A stretch of 27,972 nucleotides of DNA, taken from positions 1 to 27,972 of the forward strand of contig CAYOIM010000010.1 of assembly GCA_964404075.1 (NCBI GenBank). Reading direction: 5' to 3'. The notes beneath the pieces are model-generated. The model was not told the DNA's origin and ran no database searches. It saw nothing but the letters and a program-made list of their open reading frames with translations. This DNA is from CAYTED01 sp964404075 (GTDB taxonomy: Bacteria > Patescibacteriota > Minisyncoccia > Moranbacterales > UBA1568). Every line of letters starts with the position of its first letter. Positions within the stretch are counted from its first letter, which is position 1. Positions 24,601 through 27,972 of the stretch are shown piece by piece. Position numbers and translations under genes: made by a program.

Positions 24601-24639
24601 CAAATCGACTTGTTTCCGCAAATTATTGGTCAGCGCCAT
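18697..24639 (-). CDS. Giant (1980-residue) beta-rich modular repeat protein, phage-structural style
   Basis: No signal peptide or membrane helix. It is rich in Thr, Gly, Ala, Val and Ser and poor in charged residues. Recurring modules: (a) at least five copies of a Trp module of the form DTxKxWxxNQWxxYxVRxxSG...GQxRxI...NTLxV...PDxxSxY, spread over the whole length (near 24140, 23610, 21800, 20090 and 19790); (b) four tandem copies of a 70-residue module with CNGWYxSGTGI and GQGTTSLTLS at residues about 406-696. Kelch-like strands occur at both ends (FFRYDTVSDSYQALSQPP near the start, WDRINLSTDKWDFLMPTP near the end). The architecture recalls phage structural proteins. It lies 18 nt after the Tat-signal protein. 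Function unknown; probably a large extracellular or particle-associated scaffold. Confidence 0.75.
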   Translation of the reverse strand: MALTNNLRKQVDLPVWEWCRLAPAVSSGLSASCTADNSLYHVSFGRYIYYYQSTATLATTTGLTGFFRYDTVSDSYQALSQPPITNVVYTGMQFAGGQGYWGFVLGNGGGLNTLQIPGLTGKTLKGFDIRITSGTGAGQQRIVTDVADPVIWDNGTFTSANASPQNSQQDTSKNWVLNQWVGYQVRFVSSAGQSQVRKIIYNNSNTLVWGDVAKFAEDQWAYAPVTTIAGSAEVITAAGSMYQIESSVITVDTNWATVPDATSRFVIRGGGIWMISQGATYALQYYDVLADMWYIRNAGAATSPVQAIGTDGTIVNSGENATVWDRGVATGSQSTTTLQDTSKSWVVNQWAGYFVRIFSGTGENQYRQITSNTTNTLTVPTWTTITPDTTTRYFIESFDMGTISSINPVLPSAAITISSTSGVASASTITLATAAPSNCNGWYVSGTGITPTTTISSGQGTKTLTLSNTNAGTVIGTLILSPIAISATAASGALNAYTITTSGSVPANSNGWYISGTGISSGTTIVSGQGTTSLTLSAANIATVSGTLYLYPVMPRADVFSAAATGSGSSTTITLTTLASPVNCQGWFVSGTGVANGAIVTAGQGTTSLTVSIANAGAVSGNITISPTILSGTAASGVGGANTITVNDTTPPFCNGWYISGTGIATGTTIVSGQNTTSLTLSANNTGTVSGTLTYSLTPVSAGTINGSVFTAGATTGIYYPGQVLLGTGTQATKTIVSAPAECYTTGTVTTVNFAVSNPITLGIQVGMIASINSLVGLPGQAGSGALAAAATGPNYVTAVSSNTITLSTAVATALVNTTLQFTTGWCSTNAAHTASGSLITLASGNTTGLYPGMYLFIGGGLTGTLTAGTYVAQVIDATRFTVATAPAVTLGGTGWLFAQGYQTVIQRQLSGVPGGAGTYMVFPSQQVSSASIIGTGVSVITDTTKSWPANRWTNYAVRIRSGTGMGQMRQVLGTASNGLIAYTSAAGATNVGATITVGSTTNLAVNQLLNVISGTGAFAFGTFVQSITNSTTFIASAAPTTNLSASAVITGTPNNTLIVYPAWTTLPDATSVYAIHGDSDKNYFSMAAQTPTFIHNIEADTVTTGRQLDRGVARGVSAQLADYEPVAVSSGVPVLQITGGTGYIAGVATVSGSTTANVATVTYSTAVASAIFPIGSWVTIAGTTPAAYVGTWQVINSSVGSVSFYLTGAPGAISVQGTIGQAASFNLAVGTLAAGNWMQIGNATTLTVTGCVPATFNGALTVAANVGGGTSATFGGYQATGVSGSSTSTFSVSSTVGLVVGAIPTVTAGSGSFPAGTYIVSFVANTSFTINTTATLSGATVTVVPSVAVTSSTAVGNLVTLGVARVAPKASTAMAGSAGTVTVTVAAHVFPVGSWVVVTGAVPGTYNGIFQVTGGTPGTNVTYANATTVGATTQCLIGPATQTLLVTTVNNHIFQTGQVLSHKGDQGWTAAINNIAAPITVMTPAVGTSATQYIYATNAPSAQMVVYTYSATVFTTLCDGAKNWVPNQWAGCQVSFNTTQLTAVATPVQPTILSCYILANTSNTLIFAAANTVAPIQGVSRYVITAPASFGVGSIIGGQDYGLMQGVQSATSIQDVTKSWIMPAPTAAITATTISNGVNTCVITGSMNGILIGMTVVVSLGNTTLAAGTVVSSISGTTLTLSNNFVGAGTTASLIFAPTASSSGTTVTVTGYPLVNLAPGMKLAMTATTNMSSSVLTTGAFVLNGGVNFTPVTVVSITSPTTFTISQAPVVPLQNATVQATFWVPGQWVNRRLRVTSGSVGANTLEGIVSANTTNTLTIGTITTVPVSGQYGYAILQQPVIRGAGTTLTWNYGASNQNTIGRYLYQPRGGNLAGWDRINLSTDKWDFLMPTPSFEPANTGFMTAYDGVDRIYFTVQVTQRVYYLDIESNVIHSAGMYPYVAGTAIVGNRMEIFETPDGLRYLWLNRHSFQECFRQLLWY
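22550..23420 (-). repeat. Four tandem 70-residue modules in the giant protein
   Basis: Each module contains a TIT(L/T/V) strand, then CNGWY(I/V)SGTGI, then an (S/A)GQGTTSLTLS strand and a GTVSGTL-type ending. The copies have diverged to perhaps half identity by eye, so they are old repeats maintained as protein domains. Confidence 0.7.
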
Positions 24640-24657
24640 ATCGGGAGAAGTTTTCCG

Positions 24658-25830
24658 TTATGAAAAAATGAGATTCTGCCGCACGCCATTCGCATAGGTA
24701 TTGCGAGCAACATCCTGGTACATCTGCTGGTTCTGTCCCGCGATCGTGACCACATTCGTCACGGATGTCACCGCACTGACCGTCGTCACCACCGGCAAAG
24801 TCGCACCGGCAGTATAAGTAGGCAAAGTCGCGACATTTCCAGGAAACATGTCGACAGTCACCCTCTGGCGATTCGCTCCATCCACCGTCGCCTGCGATTC
24901 CATGAGCTTCACCATGCGCCGCAGGTATATGATGGCATCATCCGTCGCGGGATTCACCTGCGTATCGGTCGCATCCTTGATACCGACGGCATCGATACTG
25001 AACGACCCCGACACCGGAATGGCGCCTTGATCACTCGCGATGACGACCGGCATGGAGGCGGCCATCGGAGCCTGCCCCTTGGCGGGAATATTCGTCGCGA
25101 TGGTCGCGAGGTTCCCCCCCGATTCCTTGGCAATCGTCCCCGTCGAATCCTGCCGGACGAAACCGCCCGCACCGGATGCCGAGAATGCATCCGTATTCGT
25201 CTTGATACTCGCCAAATTTCCACCCGATTCCTTCGCGATGGTCGCGGTCGAATCCTGCCGGACGAAACCACCGCCGCCAGCCGCGACGAGCGGATCCGTA
25301 TTCGTTTTCACGGTCGCCAGATTTCCGCCTTCCTTCGCCGGATCGATGCGCGTATTGGAAGAGTCCTTCAGTCCGACCACATTCGATGCCGGCGTACTGC
25401 CGAACACCAAAGCCTCCGCTCGCCCCGGAACGAGGAGACTCGCCGCCGCGCCGAGACTGGCCGCTCCCGCGAATTTGAGAAATGTCCGTTTCTTGTTCTC
25501 CGTATCGATCGCATCATCCCACTTCTCCGCCGCGAGAGATTCCGACGCATCCGATACGCCCGATACAGATGCAGGCGCCCTTTCAATCGGTGACAAGGGC
25601 GGTCGCCGTCTCTCTCTCCTCATGAAAGTTTTCAGGGACTCCTTCGGCGCCCCATTTCCCCTCGATCGGATACCGTCGACTGACCGCGAAGGTCGGACAA
25701 AACCCGGCGGGGAAACAGATTCCCCCCCACGATGAAAAGCAACCTTCGCGCCCTGCCCATGAGTATCGTTTTGCATGCGCGCGTCGGTATCGATCGGAGA
25801 CCGGACAAATTGCCGTGACGATTTCAACAT
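24658..25830 (-). CDS. Protein with internal Tat-like signal and tail-fibre-like repeats
   Basis: A 390-residue product. Residues 1-112 are a basic, disordered extension. Residues 113-140 look like a twin-arginine signal: KKRTFLKFAGAASLGAAASLL, then PGRAEA with an AxA cleavage site. The canonical RR is KR, a tolerated variant. The rest has two to three copies of a repeat with KESGGNLAxIKTNTD and GGFVRQDST (about 165-245), then MPVVIASDQGAIPVSGSF, a motif typical of phage-like structural proteins, and a C-terminal Val/Thr-rich domain. A later start would place the Tat signal at the N-terminus, but no good ribosome-binding site supports one. It lies 82 nt after tatA, which fits a dedicated Tat substrate. 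Function unknown. Confidence 0.7.
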   Translation of the reverse strand: MLKSSRQFVRSPIDTDARMQNDTHGQGAKVAFHRGGESVSPPGFVRPSRSVDGIRSRGNGAPKESLKTFMRRERRRPPLSPIERAPASVSGVSDASESLAAEKWDDAIDTENKKRTFLKFAGAASLGAAASLLVPGRAEALVFGSTPASNVVGLKDSSNTRIDPAKEGGNLATVKTNTDPLVAAGGGGFVRQDSTATIAKESGGNLASIKTNTDAFSASGAGGFVRQDSTGTIAKESGGNLATIATNIPAKGQAPMAASMPVVIASDQGAIPVSGSFSIDAVGIKDATDTQVNPATDDAIIYLRRMVKLMESQATVDGANRQRVTVDMFPGNVATLPTYTAGATLPVVTTVSAVTSVTNVVTIAGQNQQMYQDVARNTYANGVRQNLIFS

Positions 25831-25872
25831 CTTTTTTTATTTTTGATGGACGAAGCGCGAGCATCTCCCTCC

Positions 25873-25896
25873 CAAACGGACATCTTCAAACGGACA
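25873..25896. repeat. Short direct repeat between tatA and the Tat-signal gene
   Basis: CAAACGGACA occurs at 25873-25882 and 25887-25896, 14 bp apart, followed by a small GGAC/GTCC inverted repeat. It lies in the 82-nt gap after tatA. It may be chance. Confidence 0.45.
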
Positions 25897-25912
25897 AGCC
25901 GTCCCAGGCGCT

Positions 25913-26098
25913 TTACGATTTCTTCTTCTGATCCGTCGGTGTCGCGGCGTCATCGACTTCGGCATCCTTGAACGCCCCGCGAAGATGCTTGATCGCATCC
26001 GTGATGCCCTTCGCCAATTCCGGAATCCTCCGGGATCCGAAGAGGAGGATGAGAATGACGGCGATAACGATGATCTCCTTTGTTCCGAGTCCGAACAT
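25913..26098 (-). CDS. tatA: Sec-independent protein translocase TatA
   Basis: Pore-forming or membrane-thinning subunit of the twin-arginine translocase. The 61-residue product is a standard small TatA: a short N-terminal helix (MFGLGTKEIIVIAVILILLF), the FGSRRIPELAKGITDAIK amphipathic helix, and a polar, partly acidic tail ending in KKKS. The F-G hinge and the LAKGI motif are intact, unlike in the shorter relative at 17084-17221. It is the first gene behind the promoter at 26168-26196, with a leader of about 62 nt. No strong Shine-Dalgarno sequence is seen. Its position, together with tatC about 8 kb downstream on the same strand, brackets the giant-protein genes. Confidence 0.94.
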   Translation of the reverse strand: MFGLGTKEIIVIAVILILLFGSRRIPELAKGITDAIKHLRGAFKDAEVDDAATPTDQKKKS

Positions 26099-26167
26099 AT
26101 GCTTTGTGCTTACGAGTTAAAAACCGAAGAAATGCGAGCTTCCCGAAGAGGCTCCTTTCTTTCTTTC

Positions 26168-26196
26168 AGTATATCAAAAGCCCGTACCGCTCACAA
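26168..26196 (-). promoter_or_regulatory. Sigma70 promoter of the Tat/dockerin/cohesin operon
   Basis: On the minus strand TTGTGA (26191-26196) and TATACT (26168-26173) are spaced by exactly 17 nt. Transcription would start near 26160, about 62 nt before tatA. As gaps downstream are short (at most 82 nt) and no terminator is seen before 11377, this promoter may serve about 14.7 kb. Confidence 0.65.
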
Positions 26197-26334
26197 GTAA
26201 AAAAACAAACTCGTCTTCGGTCATCCGCGATCGGAACGGGGAAAAAATACCACCTTCTCTCGAATGACTCGCTCCCCATTCCTGATGGCTGAGGCACTTT
26301 CGTCGCTCATTTCCAAAAATACCGCAAATAAATA

Positions 26335-26500
26335 GTATTAACCCCAGAGCAAGCTCCGGGCACTGAAAACGAATAAGAATTCGTTTCAGTTCCGCGGCAA
26401 GCCGCGGGGTATTTACCCTGTGTTACCATCGCTCGCTCGGAATCGAAAGTAAGAACTTTCGCTTCGCTCGCTCGCTCGGTAATAAAGCTTTTCTTTCGTT
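26335..26500. repeat. Cluster of hairpins and CGCTCGCTCGG repeats
   Basis: In order: a decayed CCGG/CTTGCTC-type palindrome (CAGAGCAAGCTCCGGG), a stem ACTGAA-ACGAAT / ATTCGT-TTCAGT with a one-base bulge, a perfect CCGCGGC-aa-GCCGCGG palindrome continuing into GGGT, a CGAAAGT-aaga-ACTTTCG stem, and two flanking CGCTCGCTCGG direct repeats. The style matches repetitive intergenic elements seen in CPR genomes, as I recall. Confidence 0.6.
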
Positions 26501-26523
26501 TTTTCCCCCTCCCCACCCGGATA

Positions 26524-26552
26524 TTGACTTTATCATCAATATATGCTATAAT
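26524..26552 (+). promoter_or_regulatory. Near-consensus sigma70 promoter of the pseudopilin-like gene
   Basis: TTGACT (26524-26529) and a perfect TATAAT (26547-26552) with a 17-nt spacer. A TG just before the -10 makes it an extended -10. It is the best promoter in the window. Transcription would start near 26559, about 28 nt before the ATG. Confidence 0.85.
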
Positions 26553-26586
26553 GAACGGTTGTCAATAATTCGATAACGCCATCCCT

Positions 26587-26901
26587 ATGGGAATCGTCCT
26601 CACGCAATCCATCTCCCTCCTCATTGCCGGGTTCATCCTCGTCAATGTCGGGAGTATCACCACAAATGCCATTCTCGATGCGGCGACCGATACTGCCAAT
26701 GTTGCGAATGCCCATCAGCTCTCGACGGCGATTGAGCTCTACTATCTCGATCACAATGCCTATCCGAGCGCGCGCACGGGCAAGCAATTGGTGAATATCC
26801 TCTCTGCCGAAGGATACATTGAAGGAAAGCCTCTCGATGCATCCGTCTTCGCCTACGAGCAAAAGGATGCCGGCAATGCCTACAGCTTGCAAAGAAGGTA
26901 A
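26587..26901 (+). CDS. Small pseudopilin-like membrane protein
   Basis: A 104-residue protein. The N-terminal 25 residues are a hydrophobic helix (MGIVLTQSISLLIAGFILVNVGS). The rest matches the pattern of type II/IV pseudopilins: a helix with NAHQLSTAIELYYLDHNAYPSA, a loop with LVNILSAEGYIEGKPLDAS, and a final FAYEQKDAGNAYSLQRR strand pair. A canonical prepilin peptidase motif (GFTLIE) is missing, so it may be a non-processed relative. It is a single gene with its own strong promoter and a hairpin after it, without other pilus genes nearby. The consensus promoter implies high expression. Exact role unknown. Confidence 0.7.
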   Translation: MGIVLTQSISLLIAGFILVNVGSITTNAILDAATDTANVANAHQLSTAIELYYLDHNAYPSARTGKQLVNILSAEGYIEGKPLDASVFAYEQKDAGNAYSLQRR

Positions 26902-26917
26902 AAAACAGAGACTCTCC

Positions 26918-26951
26918 ACAGAAAGTCCTGCAAACAGCGGGATTTTCTGTT
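26918..26951 (+). terminator. Hairpin after the pseudopilin-like gene
   Basis: ACAGAAAGTCCTGC and GCGGGATTTTCTGT form a 14-bp stem (two G-U wobbles) around an AAACA loop. The U-rich part lies in the 3' arm. It most likely ends the short transcript. Confidence 0.6.
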
Positions 26952-27021
26952 CGTATCAGAAGAAAAAGCATCGAACCGAAGTATGTGGGGCTGGATGATA
27001 TGTGCGGTTAGGACTAGTTTG

Positions 27022-27067
27022 GTATAAAAAAATAAAGAGGCCCCGTTTCCTTTCGGATTCGGGGCTC
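27022..27067 (-). terminator. Intrinsic terminator of the flotillin-like gene
   Basis: On the minus strand GAGCCCCG pairs with CGGGGCCTC (one bulge) and is followed by TTTATTTTTTT. It lies 48 nt after the stop of the flotillin-like gene. Confidence 0.8.
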
Positions 27068-27114
27068 AGTGCTTCACGCAGTGTTTCTGCGAAAAGCTAA
27101 GTTACTTCTTCTCA

Positions 27115-27972
27115 TCAGCCTTCGGACACAGAAGCCGGGACGGAAGTTCCAGCCGGCGCCGCCTTGACCTTGCCGATGGAATCGGGCGTCAGCTTGTCGA
27201 GGTCGAAGCCGAACTTGGCAGCGAACTGCTTCAGCATGTCTCCGTACCCCATGCTCTTGGCCTTTTCGAGGAGACCGAAGATGGTCTCGTTCGGCATCGC
27301 CGCGAACTGCTTCAGCACATTGCTGTTGCCAGCCTGGCCATTACCGCCCATGTCGATGATGCGCACCTCGTCGATGTTGCCGAGGCCTTGCCCGATGGCC
27401 TCTGCGACCGGCACCATGATCTCCTTGGCGACTACACCGACCGCCGTAAGGACCGGGGGCAGCGCTTCGAGGATCATGAGGATTCGGCCGGTGTCGTCGA
27501 GCTTCGCCAGCGCCTGTGCCCGTGCGTCGATGCCTTCGGCTTCGGCCATAAGCCTGGCCTTGGTGACATCGGCTTCGGCCATACCTTGAGCGCGCGTACC
27601 AGTTGCACGCGCTTCGAGGTTGGCCTGCTCGACAGCGGCGGCTGCGAGACCCTTGGCACGCTCGCCGGCGGCTTCGGCTTCGGCTTCGGCCTGAGTGGCC
27701 TGTGCCAACCGCGTGCGACCATCGGCTTCGGCTTGCTGCTTGGCCAGATTGCCGGCGGCCTCCTTCTCGGCGAGAACACGAGTGGCTTCTCCTCGCGAAA
27801 CGGCTGCCTTTTGCCCGGCATCCGCTTCGGCGACCGTCGCCTCGCCCTTCTTGGTGGCTTCGATGACGGCGCCTTCACCTCGCTTGGTGGCTTCAGCAAC
27901 CGCGGCATCACCCTTCTTGGTGGCTTCGATGACGGCCGCTTCGCCACGCTTGTTGGCCTGGACGATCACGGT
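27115..27972 (-). CDS. Flotillin-like (SPFH family) protein, C-terminal part
   Basis: Partial: the frame runs off the right edge, so the N-terminal membrane anchor and SPFH domain are not visible. The visible 285 residues start with an Ala/Glu/Lys-rich coiled coil made of 11-residue repeats (types KKGDAAVAEAT and KRGEGAVIEAT), followed by more Ala/Glu-rich helix (EAEAEAAGERAKGLAAAA). Then comes the flotillin C-terminal segment AEAEGIDARAQALAKLDDTG and LPPVLTAVGVVAKEIMVPVAEAIG with EVRIIDMGG. A small C-terminal domain is appended (FGLLEKAKSMGYGDM...). Flotillins organise membrane microdomains. Base composition and codon choice (many GCC, AAG, CTG) differ from the neighbours. Ends in TGA and a terminator. 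Confidence 0.8.
   Translation of the reverse strand, partial: TVIVQANKRGEAAVIEATKKGDAAVAEATKRGEGAVIEATKKGEATVAEADAGQKAAVSRGEATRVLAEKEAAGNLAKQQAEADGRTRLAQATQAEAEAEAAGERAKGLAAAAVEQANLEARATGTRAQGMAEADVTKARLMAEAEGIDARAQALAKLDDTGRILMILEALPPVLTAVGVVAKEIMVPVAEAIGQGLGNIDEVRIIDMGGNGQAGNSNVLKQFAAMPNETIFGLLEKAKSMGYGDMLKQFAAKFGFDLDKLTPDSIGKVKAAPAGTSVPASVSEG

Larger units (their letters stand above)
26099..26586. other. Non-coding divergent region between tatA and the pseudopilin gene
   Basis: 488 nt with no credible gene. It holds two outward-facing promoters (26168-26196 minus, 26524-26552 plus) and a cluster of palindromes at about 26335-26500. The part from 26200 to 26330 shows no structure I recognise. 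Confidence 0.6.

Noticed and set aside
25583..25864. 93-residue minus-strand frame with a GGGAGG site before its ATG
   Set aside because: It overlaps the Tat-signal gene in another frame, has no recognisable motif, and its site is only 3 nt from the ATG.
11377..26098. Complete prophage
   Set aside because: No capsid, portal, terminase, integrase or attachment sites; the run begins with tatA and includes tatC and membrane-anchored cohesins.

Overview
The window looks like a chromosomal segment of a Patescibacteria / Candidate Phyla Radiation bacterium, most likely a Parcubacteria- or Moranbacteria-type lineage. This is inferred from gene content: lamin-tail-domain and cohesin surface proteins, a CPR-style LytR-CpsA-Psr protein with a 'LTDT' motif, isolated pseudopilin-like proteins, and compact operons of core genes. 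TGA ends several obvious genes (dgkA, the YqeY gene, the lamin-tail gene), so the standard bacterial code applies and the TGA=Gly code of Gracilibacteria/SR1 does not. No tRNA, rRNA, CRISPR array or insertion sequence was recognised.

Left part (1-10.2 kb) is housekeeping. On the minus strand: ftsA with its own promoter; an operon yqeY-like > ybeY > dgkA with a promoter (2765-2793) and a terminator (1398-1433); and an operon lepB > hisS > HIT > rpsU, starting at a near-consensus promoter (5983-6011) and ending at a bidirectional terminator (2946-2985). On the plus strand: a LytR-CpsA-Psr protein, pth, and an exported lamin-tail/PKD protein. A short palindromic repeat occurs four times here. 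One copy forms the rpsU terminator, two lie between lytR and pth, and one lies in frame inside the lamin-tail gene.

Centre and right (11.4-26.1 kb, minus strand) is the most unusual part: about 14.7 kb of tightly packed genes behind one good promoter (26168-26196). In transcription order they are tatA, a protein with an internal Tat-like signal, a 1980-residue beta-rich repeat protein, a protein with a muramidase-like C-terminus, tatC, a 45-residue truncated TatA-like protein, a 1213-residue exported repeat protein ending in a type I dockerin, and two exported membrane-anchored proteins with cohesin-like domains. My interpretation is a self-contained surface-assembly operon: a dedicated Tat translocase, an exported fibre-like dockerin protein, and two cohesin anchors to hold it on the cell. 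Several of the middle proteins resemble phage structural or tail-fibre proteins in style, so a domesticated phage-derived module is an alternative or complementary reading.

Flanks: 10.2-11.3 kb holds a multi-pass membrane protein and an AT-rich pseudopilin-like gene. 26.1-26.6 kb is non-coding and rich in hairpins. A small pseudopilin-like gene follows a near-perfect promoter at 26.5 kb. The right edge holds the C-terminal part of a flotillin-like protein with its own terminator and a visibly different base composition.
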